A program made the translations under genes and the position numbers. From Brachynemurus nebulosus (taxonomy: Eukaryota > Arthropoda > Insecta > Neuroptera > Myrmeleontidae), in NCBI GenBank assembly GCA_035578155.1, contig JAPWDM010000005.1:37968108-38032107 (forward strand): DNA of 64,000 nucleotides. The letters run 5' to 3'. The notes beneath the pieces are model-generated. The model did not search any database. It was given only the letters and a program-made list of their open reading frames with translations, and was not told the origin of the DNA. Below are positions 27,201-37,507 of this stretch, one piece after another (position 1 is the stretch's first letter; each line of letters begins with the position of its first letter).

Positions 27201-30200
27201 TCTGGACCACTCGGTATAAAAACAATTGTTATTAATACGTGTAAATGGAGTTTGATGTTTAGGCCATTGTCCATTCTGGAAAAATTTTATGTCTATAAAT
27301 TAAAATTTTTTATATTTTGTTGGCATTAGGATGGTACTGGGGTGTTTAAAAGTCTATGTAGTGACGGTGCCCAGATAAAAGTTGGAAGTGGGGAAGATGT
27401 GTTTTGTGAGGCCTCACTTTCCTTAATCATAATCCACATTTTATATATTAAATCACACAAATTATGTGCTTTTGTATTATATTACATGATAGACTTACAA
27501 GTTCTATTCGTGTTTTTTTTTTAGTAATAAAATTTTGATAGGGATATCTGTGACATCGAGAATAACTAGTGACCTTTGGTTTGGGATTTATGGTCAGTAA
27601 AAACGGAACGAAATTTTCCAGCTTCCCTTTCGGACCCATGCCTACAGCCCCATCTGCTTGATCAGCCCCCCTCCCCGTTAAAATATATTTTTTTGGGGAA
27701 AATGTAAAATTTCCAACTTATGCTGATAATTTATAATTCAACGTAATTCATGTCATTGCCAAAATAAGACTGCAATTATCTGATAATATAGTTCAATGTA
27801 GCACTGATCCAATGTTGGAAATTACTTTCAAACAGAAAATGCTATAAAATCACTTTAATCAAAAAAAAAAAAAAAAAAAAAATTAACTTCCAACTTAATC
27901 CGTACGTGTTTTATTTACATTTAAAGTTGTTTCATGTTAAAAAGCCACTGTTTGCGAAGCACTAGTGTTCCACGGAACACAGTTTTTGGAAAACGCGGTT
28001 CTATACGCCTGAATCAGTTGTAAATTGTATAATTCAAATCAATGTGTTTTCACTGAATGGCTTAAACACTGAACACCAATAATATGTAAATATAAATTAA
28101 ATAACATTTACATATGTATGTATTTGACACATATTTTATTAAAAGTACATCAATTTTATCGCACGTGTGAGTTTGTAAGTTTGTACGTACTAATATGTAT
28201 AAACTAATACAAAACATGTCAATGTATTACTAATATTATGTGTATTTCCTAGTTCCAACATTTCATGATATATCATTCATGATTTTCTTAAAATTGTAAG
28301 TAGTGTACAAAGCATATATTATGTACTTACATATTTACATAATTGCGCATTGTTTACAATCATTACAAAAATAACAAACGATCTGTTGTTGTGGGCTGGT
28401 TGTCTGTTTTGGTTTTAAACATTGTATGTACGTACTCACAAATTATCAAAGAAGAGATGCGATTTATTGGTTATATTATGTAATCGGATAAGAAAAATGT
28501 CACTCTATATTCATACTATCGAGTATCGACGGGCTAAGAAAAAATTTTTAACCCTAAAATCATACGTTGGTCTACGAGTCAAGTTAATCATACATCGGCG
28601 TCGTTTCGACGAATGGAATTTTTACGGGGAGTTTTAGAGTTTATTTGCAAAAAACATTTTTTTTACATAACAATACTACAAAAGCGAACAAAATATTTAA
28701 AAAAATTGGATTTGGAAAAATTTCTTAATATTAATATTTATTAATTTTTTTAATCTTTTTATCAAAGCATATTTTCACTATAAAAATTAAAAAATAGATA
28801 AATACATCAATTGTATCATAAAACATGTCTTTCAAATAATTAATTTATGAACTATTATGAGTCAGTGGACATGTGTGACTTTACAGAATGTGAAATTTCT
28901 CAGTCATAAATATTCCTATAGATATGTAGTTGTTTCCCCATTAGGCACATTTGTAAATTTTCTAAACTTTGTTAGTAATTTTTAGAATAAGATCTCAAAA
29001 AATAATAAAAATTAAAATATTTTCCACAAAATAAATTGTTAACCTTTTATTAAGTCACTTGAAACGCATTCTTTAGTTTTCGATTCAATATATTAAAACT
29101 TCAGTATTATGTCGTCTTTATAAGTCAAACAGCTGTAATCATCTTTCACATTATCATAATCATTGAATAAATTAATTATAATATCTACATCTTTAATAAA
29201 TTTTAGAAAAATTAGGAAAACTTTTATATGTGGAGTACAAAATCTTTAAAAAAAATATAGGTTAATCATACATCGTCGTCCTTTTGACGCACACTATTTC
29301 AGTATAAAAAAAAAAAACGACAATAGCTATAAACAAAATTTATACGTCTTATGTGTTATAATAACAAATAAATTAGATAACAGAAGTTTCAAAGCAAGCG
29401 GACACGGACAAGTTGTAGTATTGGAGCAGGTAGAGAAGTTCGTTCGTCGTTTTGACGAGTACGTATGATTTTAGGGTTAAATAACGGAGGACACAAAGGA
29501 AAATGAATTGTTTACTTGAATAAGATTCGTCGTTTCGGTGGAAAAATCATATGAAACAATGATGTTCAACCCATCGATTACAGACCAACTCCTATTCTAA
29601 CTTAAAAATTGTAAATGGGGATAGAACTTAACAGAAAAATCACGTTCAGAAAACAAGTGACATATTCTGAACGAATTTGGCCATTTTTATAAGAGAAATG
29701 AAAATTTAGCACACAGATTACCCAAACTTCACCAACAAATTTGATTCATATCGTTCTTGTAGGTGTTAATTGAAACAAGAAAAAAAATTGAAGTGATTTG
29801 GATTAGGATAATTTATTGAATTAAAATAATTTGGGTGTGAGTCTTTCTTTTTTACTGTAAAAATGACCTAATTCCTTTTATAAATGTGACTGATCCGACA
29901 GAAGTCTTTTTTCTAGGGGTACATAATTTTGGTAAAAATGAAAGGAACCACTTTAAAAACCAATAATTGGCTTGACTTGATGACGTCACTTAATTAACAA
30001 ATTTATTTTCTCTCAAAGTAAACCATATAGAAGTAATTTGAATTAAGGTTATTGGTAGAATTAGGGCAAGGCGTGAACTTTTTATTTTTGCTGTCAAAAT
30101 GACCCAATTCCTTTAATAAATGTAACTGACAATGAATCGACAGAAACCTTTTTTTTCTAGTGGTCTTGCATACCTACTTTTAATAAAAATTAGAACAACT

Positions 30201-31757
30201 TTGAAAACCTATAATTCGTGTTCAATTTCATCATTTCGTCATTTCATTAACGGTTTTTAAGGCACTGAAGAATTTTAATATTTTGTCATCAGATAAAGTA
30301 TATGTAAATTTGTCTGTTTGAAACTATTTTAAATTAACTATTCTTGAATAAAAAATTCGAATTCTGTAAGAAATTGTAACATTTGTAAATAAAGTCGTAG
30401 AAACGCGTAAATAGTTTAGCGGTTTTTTTGCCCAACTAAATAATTTGTTCAAATTGTAACGAAACACTATGAGGTGAAATTAATTATTTCAACAGAACTA
30501 CAAAAAGATCTGAGATATTCGTTTTTATATTCCAAAAAATACCGAAAAATAAACACAGAACTTAGCGACTCAGTATTTCAGAAAATATTACATACATATT
30601 CTGTTTTTAAAAATTTATACACACTGTGAAAAAATTTGTGTTAAAATTAACACATTTCACATGTCCAGAACGGTCCACTCAATTTTTTGTGTTATTTTAA
30701 CACAAAGCATATGTGTCAAATCCATACACAAGATTTGTGTCAATAATTTAACACAGTAGAGGAGCAAGAAAGACATACATTTTGTGTTAATTTTTTAGAT
30801 TTATCAGAGTTAGAGTTGTTAAACTTTTATATTCACTATTTTACTTCCGCTGTTCCGCTTAAGATATTTGAAAATCGTCAAAAATTATAACGATTTTGTT
30901 CAAATATTATTATAAATGAGGATTGAAAGAGCTAAAAGTAAGCCAGTCCTTTCAAAAAATTCTTATTTGTTTCCATGTATATATACCAACATATATATAA
31001 TAAAGAAGATAAGAGTAGTTTTTATTATTAAACAAAACCGAAAAATTGTAAGTTTTTCCAGTTATTAACGAATATAGTTTTATTAAACGTTCAAAAATGA
31101 AACAATTTTTTTACATTTTAAGGTTATTTTGTAACAGGTTCAGTTAGAAAAAATCATGTAAGCTTACGAAATTGTATATTACATGATACAATCCCGTAAG
31201 GTTACATGATTTTTTTTTAACTGAATCTGTAACAAAATAACCTCAAAATGTAAGGAAATTGTTTCATTTTTAAACGTTTAATAAAACTATATTCGTCAAT
31301 AACTGAAAAAACTTATAATGTTTCGGTTTTGTTTAATAATAAGAACTACTGTCATGTTTTTTATTATATACATTTGGGTACATATATATTCTAAAAGAGA
31401 TTGACACTTATATCATGTTTAAAGGTTTTTTGAAAATTTTCCTTTGTATAGAGTCATTAATAATTAAGTATTTTTAGGTATTGTATTACTTAGATTGTAC
31501 ATATTAGGTTAGGGTTAAGCACTAGTGGTAGGTACCTATGTAGATTTAAGTGAAGTATTGTAATTACATTAAAATTTTTAAAATATTGTACCGATTTAGA
31601 AAAAATATATTTCGTATTTCGTATTGACACTTATAACATTTTTAGTCGAATTTTTTCCGAAAAATTAGACTTATACAGTCTATACGATAAGAGCTGCGAG
31701 AGTAGGGGCGCTATCCGTTTTCGGACCCGTAGAACACGAATATGTAGAAAAAAAATG

Positions 31758-31816
<59 letters not shown>

Positions 31817-33812
31817 CCCGCCACCTTTTAATTTGTGTAGGGCCCCCCTATGGAAGTTAAGAGATGAAATTTGGTAAATGGGGCTCATTTTCGAGGCACC
31901 TCATACTATCAAAGTGGGGTCAAATTTTGGGTAAATTTTTTTTCTGACCCGACCTTTAAGGGGGTGGTGGGGGGGCGGAAAAGCAATAAAACTTTTCCAA
32001 ACCGGTTTTAAATAATGTTTCGGTCAATTATCTACAACATATCCAAAATTCAGCTTCCTAGGATGATATGGTGGGAGTAGAGGGGGGAAAAACGATTTTC
32101 GCTGGATCTAACAGGCCCCCAGCCCCCCAGAATTAACGTAGAGGGTTGAAATTTGGTGTGTTGATAAAGTTCGTACCTAGGTTGTGCTTTTTGGAGGTTT
32201 TAATATTTTACCCCCACCCCCCTCATTTTTAAGCTACAATTTCATGCATTTTCGACGTTTTCGAAGTTTGTACCACTCGCACAGGTCACCCGAATAAACC
32301 TAGAGGGCTGAAATTTTGTATTCGGATTGAGTTAGTATCAAGGGGGTGCCTTTTGGGGGTCTCGACTTTTAACCCCTACCCCCACCATTTTTATACCCAA
32401 AAGAACATGATTTTTCTTGTTTTTTAACAGTTTCGTTCGGGTCAAAATCTCCCCAAATAAACCTAGAGGGCTGAAATTTGGTGTACAGGTTAAGCTAATA
32501 GCCAGACACTGTTTTTTGGAGGTTTCAACTTTTAACCCTTACCCCCACGATTTTTACGCCAATATTTCCTTAATTTTTTTGCTTGTTTTCTAACACGTCT
32601 AGAGACTCCATAAGGAAACCTAGAGGGCTGAAATTTTGTACGTGTATTCAGTTAGTATCCAGCTAGTACCTTGTAGGGAGTCCGCATCACTTTTCCCCCC
32701 ACTTCTCCCATTTTTACATCGGAATTGAATGCTATTGTTAAATGTGTTTTAAAAGCATTATGTTTATTCTAAATACAAGTAGGCGAATAGTAATTTTAAA
32801 AAATTTAAAAAAAAGTGAACTTACTTTTATGACAAATGAAATACATACATATTAAGTAATTTAAAAATGTTATTAAAGTCACTGTTTATTTATAAATTAG
32901 GAATTTTGGATTTTTAGTATTTATAAAATAGAAATTTTGGATTTTTTTGGAAAGAAAAAATATATTTATAAAGGCCTTCCAGTTTACTATTTAAGGTCCT
33001 TTTTTAATTTTTAAAACTAAAACATAAAGGCAATTAGCGGATAAACATGGGCAGGAATGTCCTCGTACGAATTGTGTTGGCTTTTTTTCTGCTACCTGTT
33101 TTCGGCACAAAATTGAAATTTACTGAGATACAGCCCTTAAATACTTAAAACCTTTTTTTAAAGCCTCGATCAGCCGAACACTCATCACCAGTTTTGAAAC
33201 CAACAAAATGACAATTCGGTTGTAGACTTTCAATCACATTTCGCTTGTAGACATTCAATACCGAAGATGAAGGGGAAAATTCGACTACCGTGATGGGGCC
33301 CCCGCTGCTCACGGCGTTTTTTTTCTCTACACAAATCTTGTGTCAGTTCTGTGTTGTTAAAAACACGTTAACATTTTTATTCTGTTAAATCCAATTTTGT
33401 GTTAATATTTTAATTTAACACAAACACGAAATGTTACATTAACACAGGGTTTTGTTACTTATTTGACACAATGATTTTAACCACTGGTTTTTTTGTACGC
33501 AAACACAAATGTTTTTTACTGTGCAATTTTTTTTTTAATTTTAGTTATCAAACTGGTAATGGAATCACCGCGGAGGAACAAGGATTTCTGAAGAATCCTG
33601 GTACAGACGATGAAGCACAAGTAGCGCAAGGACAATACGAGTACACATCACCGGAGGGTATCCTGATCAAAATTACGTATATTGCTGATGAGAATGGATT
33701 CCAGCCGCAAGGTGACGCCATTCCAACACCACCCCCGATACCGCCAGCGATTCAACGAGCGCTAGAATATATAGCATCACTTCCACAAACAACGGAGCAA
33801 CCGAGAGGCTAA
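21285..33812 (+). CDS. Gene A: RR-1 type chitin-binding cuticle protein, 134 aa, three exons
   Basis: Exons 21,285-21,296, 21,576-21,700 and 33,545-33,812 join in frame. Exon 1 encodes only MKII, then a GTAAGT donor. Exon 2 completes the signal peptide ([12 protein letters not shown]) and the N-terminal [19 protein letters not shown]. The split serine codon AG|T joins to [11 protein letters not shown]. The R&R core is G75-x8-G84-x6-Y91-x-A93-x-E95-x-G97-F98, followed by [17 protein letters not shown], the usual proline-rich tail and C-terminal helix. Length is typical of RR-1 proteins. The role, known for the family, is to bind chitin in the extracellular cuticle. Intron 2 is about 11.8 kb and full of mobile elements, far longer than in its neighbours. 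Frame and consensus continuity across it support one gene, but the join is not proven. Possible poly-A signals (AATAAA) lie near 34,110 and 34,337. Confidence 0.85.
22294..22588. mobile_element. hAT-type MITE, 295 bp, in gene A intron 2
   Basis: It starts CAGAGCCGGATTTACCT and ends GTAAATCCGGCTCCG, giving TIRs that match over most of 15 bp. The flanking 8-mers ACCTTATT and ACCTTAAT differ at one position, fitting an hAT target duplication. Two overlapping open frames inside it are not genes. Confidence 0.8.
23627..23972. mobile_element. hAT-like MITE, 346 bp, in gene A intron 2
   Basis: The left end is CAGAGGCGTAACTACAAATT. The right end, reverse-complemented, is CAGAAGCGCAACTACAGTGA. The flanks CCTAGGAT and TTTAGAAT are only loosely alike. 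The family is related to the GGCGTAACTAC fragment at 58,627. The interior is G+C-richer than the intron and has no gene. Confidence 0.6.
24709..25114. mobile_element. 406-bp nearly perfect palindromic (foldback) element
   Basis: Two arms of about 200 bp meet near 24,912. The left end is TA-CACTGATGATCCAATTG. The right end reads GGATCAGCAGTG-TA, its complement with few changes. An inner word TACAGGGTGGATGTTTAATA (24,816 onward) is mirrored by CCACCCTGTA near 25,000. TA flanks both ends. The transcript strand of gene A would fold into one long hairpin here. Open frames in it mirror one another and are not genes. Confidence 0.85.
26088..27214. mobile_element. TA-flanked MITE (family 1, copy 1), interrupted by a second MITE
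   Basis: The left end is TA-CAGGCTGGTTCAGAAGTT, the right end AAGTTCTGGACCACTCGG-TA. The copy at 36,255-36,967 has the same ends and interior, including a ...TTATTGAGTTTTG... block. The right arm is interrupted at 26,690-27,147 by an unrelated element. TA flanks suggest the Tc1/mariner superfamily. No transposase frame. Confidence 0.75.
26690..27147. mobile_element. Nested TA-flanked MITE, 458 bp
   Basis: It starts CAGTCGGACTCATGTATTTT and ends, reverse-complemented, CAGTCGGATTCATGTATTTT, followed on both sides by CAAC. TA occurs directly outside each end. Internally ATTTTCAAC/GTTGAAAATACATGA words recur near both ends. It splits the right arm of the element at 26,088-27,214, so it inserted later. 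CAGT ends plus TA target fit Tc1/mariner. Confidence 0.85.
27861..27881. repeat. Poly-A run in gene A intron
   Basis: A 20-base A homopolymer after AATC. I see no retrotransposon body upstream of it, so it is listed only as a homopolymer. Confidence 0.8.
28552..29476. mobile_element. piggyBac-type MITE (family P1, copy 1), 925 bp
   Basis: The element begins TTAA-CCCTAAAATCATACGT and ends ACGTATGATTTTAGGG-TTAA. That is the TTAA target and CCCT terminus expected of the piggyBac superfamily. Subterminal GTCGTTT(T/C)GACG and ATACATCG words recur at both ends and could be transposase-binding sites. There is no transposase frame. A close relative lies at 51,546-52,432. It sits in gene A intron 2. 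Confidence 0.85.
29620..30250. repeat. Internally repeated low-copy sequence in gene A intron
   Basis: Two related stretches (about 29,780-29,960 and 30,015-30,200) share AAATGACC(T/C)AATTCCTTT, ATAAATGT(G/A)ACTGA and ACAGAA...TTTTTTCTAG at an offset of roughly 240 bp. Related wording occurs near 41,510-41,780 and 52,440-52,520. It looks like a diverged interspersed repeat of unknown class. Confidence 0.45.
30980..31390. mobile_element. Large palindrome of about 400 bp
   Basis: Arms mirror each other around 31,180. For example CAAAACCGAAAAATTGTAAG on the left is matched by the complement of CTTATAATGTTTCGGTTTTG on the right. GGTTATTTTGTAACAGGTTC is matched by GAATCTGTAACAAAATAACC. Substitutions between arms are scattered. 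A foldback element or an inverted duplication; the exact ends are blurred by AT-rich sequence. Confidence 0.7.
31762..31813. repeat. (TA)n microsatellite
   Basis: About 50 bp of TA directly upstream of a G+C-rich tandem repeat. A minus-strand open frame across it is a repeat artefact. Confidence 0.95.
31840..32730. repeat. About 160-bp tandem repeat, four or more units, G+C-rich
   Basis: The word TAGAGGG(C/T)TGAAATTT occurs at 32,139, 32,301, 32,464 and 32,621, at spacings of 162, 163 and 157 bp. Each unit also has a GTTAGTATC-like block and then CTTTTAACCCCTACCCCCAC or a variant. A worn earlier unit may lie near 31,860. The units are diverged, so the array is not recent. No open frame. Confidence 0.8.
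33047..33148 (+). other. Short open frame with signal-peptide-like start
   Basis: ATG at 33,047 opens a 33-codon frame starting [20 protein letters not shown] and ending QPLNT before TAA. The start resembles a signal peptide, but the mature part would be only about 13 residues, there is no donor site at its end, and it lies within repeat-rich intron. Most likely chance or a transposon remnant. Confidence 0.12.
33545..33812 (+). CDS. Gene A terminal exon carrying the chitin-binding domain
   Basis: The acceptor is TTTTTTTTTAATTTTAG ending at 33,544. From there the frame reads [19 protein letters not shown]..., the R&R core and the stop at 33,810-33,812. The frame stays open upstream to an ATG at 33,471, but that part ([15 protein letters not shown]...) has no resemblance to the family and spans the acceptor pyrimidine tract. 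I therefore read it as intron and not as an alternative start. Confidence 0.9.
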
Positions 33813-34534
33813 AAATAATGAATATAGAGTTTTACGTTTTTCTTTTACCAACACGTAGAGATAAAATTTGCCATAAAATATCTTGCAGAGGCCAGTTTTT
33901 GTTTTCTTCAAAATGATAACAATGAATTAAGCCATGTTTTAAAAATATATAAGCAACGCCTAGGTATTATTACTTAAGTATTTTTTTTTTAGTTATCGCA
34001 ATTTTCAAACTTTCAAGGCTTAATCCATTGTTATGTAGTTTAAAGCTCAATTTTTGTATGTACTATTCGACAAACTTATCTCTGCTTTAATAGAATAATA
34101 TCAAAATATTAATAAACATATTTTTTTTAAAACATAAAGAGAAATACATTTTTTGTTTACTTAGGAAAAATTATTAGTTTTAATTTTATTTTAATTTTGG
34201 TTTTTCATTTTCATTTTCATTTTTTTTTAATTTAAATTCATTTTTTTATTTTTTTTTTCTGTTTGAAAATTATATTTTTATTTATTTTTTTTTGTTCATA
34301 GATATTTTTATTTTTTTATTTTTTTATTTCATTTGAATAAATGCAAATTAGCAACATAAGTCAAATATCTAGTTTAATATCAATATTAGACTGTACAGTA
34401 TTTTACCATTGTATTTTTGTTTGAAATAAATTTTTTATGCAATTAATAGAACTGTTCTTTATTCCTGATTGCCGATATTAAATTTTACTCTTCTGAAATT
34501 TTCTCTTTTGAGCTGTTAATTAAATGCATATAGT

Positions 34535-34750
34535 CAGGGCCGGCGAGAGAGACGACGAGCTCCCCCCCCATCCCCAACGTCGTTTCTGTCGACAAAAAAT
34601 TTTCAAATATTTTTCCCAAAAATACAATTGACGAGCAAAAGAAACCTCGTCTCACTTACTTTGCGTTCCTGAATCAAAGCTGCGGGCCCACTTTTTAGAC
34701 CCGGACCCCCGAGCAATTGCTCCACCTGCTCCATCCTCTCGTCGACCCTG
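34535..34750. mobile_element. hAT-type MITE, 216 bp, perfect 8-bp target duplication
   Basis: It starts CAGGGCCGGCGAGAGAGA and ends CTCTCGTCGACCCTG. The identical 8-mer CATATAGT flanks both ends (34,527-34,534 and 34,751-34,758). It is G+C-rich inside with no frame. The intact duplication makes it one of the youngest insertions here. Confidence 0.9.
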
Positions 34751-34819
34751 CATATAGTAATTATTTATAAATCTTTAAAACGTTTTTGTGAATATCAAAT
34801 AAAAATAAATTTTAAAAAA

Positions 34820-35020
34820 TATGAGAATATTTTACATTGTCTATGAATAAGATTTATCTTTTACTAACTAGCTTTCGAGTAGTTAACTCATCATCAGGTT
34901 TAACACGCCCTTCATTTGTGTTAAACTTGATGAGAAGTTAACTACTCGAAAGCTAGCTAGTAAAAGACAAATCTTATTTATAGTGAAAATTGACAAAGTA
35001 AAATATTTTCATATTTTGTA
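34820..35020. mobile_element. About 200-bp palindromic element
   Basis: The left arm includes CTAGCTTTCGAGTAGTTAAC and GGTTTAACAC. The right arm has their complements, GTTAACTACTCGAAAGCTAG and GTGTTAAAC, with a short loop near 34,912. Outer parts (AATATTTTAC, AAGATTTATC) also pair. A hairpin-type MITE without an obvious target duplication. Confidence 0.75.
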
Positions 35021-36254
35021 AAATATGGATTTTCACAAAGTAAACCTTCAAAGTGTTAATTATTTAAAAATAAATTTTTCGGAGGTTTGTTACATTGTGT
35101 TTCACCCAATATAGGTAACTTTAAAAATTTTAGTACACATTTTCGGCCAGAGCTTAATTTTGGCTGGAATGGGGTGAAATGGTGTTTCAGCACTTCGAAC
35201 GACATTCCGGTATCTCCCAGGAATTTTGATTTTTTGCCGGAACGGTCAGGTACGTCTTATTTTATATTTTTATGTTCAATGTTTTTACTGATCAAACTTA
35301 CTGCTCAATCTTACAGTAAGCATTTAAGCAAAGACGTAGGATGTATTTTTTTTTTTTGCTTGTCACTTTATTTCTTGGGACAGTTTTTCGGAAAAATTGG
35401 AGAGAGACGTTCTTGCACCTACAATTTTAAAAATTAAGCCCTGCTTGAAATACTCTGCATGAATAAGACTGGATTATTCCGTTAAAGAATTAAAAGAACA
35501 TAATGATACTGATAAAGGGTGCACCAGTGACTTTAAAAAAATTAGTCACTAGAACTCCCGTGGTCATTCTTTGTTAAAAATTAGGGTTATTTTGCTATCC
35601 TATTAGCCTGAATGGACAGCGGATTCAAAATTAATGGGTTGATTCATAGAGAAATAGCAGCAAGAACCACATAGTTACATTTCGCACCATCGAATCGTGT
35701 GTTAAAATTATTTAGACCAAATTATAATGTCATCTATGTCATCCTCTGCAATTGGCGGCAATTCTTTGGCGACATTTGTTGTTTATCTCTTTTGTCCGTG
35801 ACATCTTTCTTTCTAATCATCAATTATACACATAATATTTTTTTCGTCAAAAATTACAAATTTTATCGTAAAAATACACTTGTAAGTTTATGTTAAAGCT
35901 AATTTACATACTATAAGTCACTTTGAACATTGTGACATATAATTTATTGTATTTTATTACATTTTTATGATAATCAAATCTTTATTAAAACGTGTCGAAG
36001 CTAACATGAAGATGATAAATACTACTGCCTGTTATGGTGAGACATCGTGGACGCTATTAATGATTTAAAAAGGCTAGAAAATTATCATTATCAACAGAAA
36101 TTATTCCACTATTGTGTAATTTATTCTGATTATTAGGATATTAAGATAATTATTCAAGGTGTAAGTAGTTATAAAATTTAAATTAATGTTTTTTGAATTA
36201 ATTTAAAAATAAAAATGATGCCGACATTTTTTGGATCATCATTACTTTATTATA

Positions 36255-36967
36255 CAGGCTGGTCCAGAATTATGTATCGTAATTGCTAGAGTTCATAGTA
36301 TGTTCAATAATAATGGTACCTTTTCATTTACACTTTTTTCCAAAACTCAGTAATAAGGGAGATAAAGCAGAGGGGTAAAATGTATAGAGGTGGAACGAAA
36401 CTGACCTCTTTTTATTAATTTTTTAGGCGCTTTTGATTACTGGATTCATATTTTAGGAGCGCGTATGAACATTAGGATAATTAAATTTATGGTATCAATT
36501 ATTTCATCACTTATGATTAGGGGATAATTTGGAAATAGATACTTCTACTCAAAATTACTCGAAAACGGTATTATTTATCGAAATGTAACAAGTATACTTT
36601 TTTACGTGAAATTGTCTGAAAAATCACATTATCAAGGATTTTGTTTAAATAATTGCAAATTAAAAAAGAAAAAACGTGATGACTCACACCTACCACCCAA
36701 AACCACCCCTTAGTCATGAGTGGTGGAATAAGTGTTGACATAAATTTAATCCTTCTAACGTAAAATAAGTAACCCTAAAATATCAATTCGTTATTCAAAA
36801 GCGTTTGGAAAATATTTAAGAAATAATGGTGTTCGTTTTATCCCTTTACAGGATTGTATCACCCTTATTATTGAGTTTTGGAAAAAAAAAATATATGAAA
36901 GGGTACCATTTTTTTTGAACGTACTATCAGCTCTAGCAATTACGGTACATAATTCTGGACCAACTTG
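36255..36967. mobile_element. TA-flanked MITE (family 1, copy 2), 713 bp
   Basis: The left end is TA-CAGGCTGGTCCAGAATTA. The right end, reverse-complemented, is TA-CAAGTTGGTCCAGAATTA. Both then continue TGTA(T/C)CGTAATTGCTAGAG, so the TIR exceeds 40 bp. The copy is uninterrupted, unlike its relative at 26,088. No open frame. Confidence 0.85.
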
Positions 36968-37507
36968 TAGATAAAGTTTAATTTCAAATATCGATATATA
37001 AATTATAATTAGAGGAAAAAAGTAGATAATTTTAATAAAAATGATTTTTTAATTTAATTTTTTCACCGAAAATCAAAATTTTGTCATCGAATTGACGCTA
37101 TAGTCAGCTAAATTTAAGCTAAATTGGTTGATGGGACGTTGGTGAATAATCTATCACAAGATTAGATTGTTAGCAACACCTATGTGAAATTAACTTTCAG
37201 TCTTACAATTGATAACTTTCGAAACCCAACCAGTAAAGAGTTACCTTTAACAGTTCTAAAAGTCAATTATAGTAAAAAGTCGTCGATAACTAAATGAAAA
37301 CATCGAAGCCTCTAAAAGTTCACTTTTAGAGATCATCTTCTAATTGTAAGAGTAGTTGAAAAGACAAAATTTTGCTGATATCTAATATATAAATTTACTG
37401 TATAATTGATAATAAATTGCAGAATTTTTGGTGCAATTTATTTTAATTTTTATGAAATTTGAAGTATTTTGTGACGTAAAATATTTGTTTTATTTCTTCC
37501 CCTTTAA

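Larger units (their letters stand above)
30622..33523. mobile_element. Possible CACTA-like element (2.9 kb) ending at the exon 3 acceptor of gene A
   Basis: The left end is CACTGTGAAAAAATTTGTGT. The right end, reverse-complemented, is CACAGTAAAAAACATTTGTG. Within about 150 bp of each end, TGTGTTAA/TTAACACA words recur many times. Subterminal arrays of short repeats and CACT(A/G) ends are features of CACTA/EnSpm elements. I found no target duplication or transposase. The right end lies 21 bp before the gene A terminal exon. It is possible that the two ends belong to separate elements. Confidence 0.35.

Noticed and set aside
33471..33544. Upstream methionine for the gene A domain
   Set aside because: It reads through the acceptor pyrimidine tract and matches nothing in the family. 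Exons 1 and 2 upstream supply a correct signal peptide in frame.
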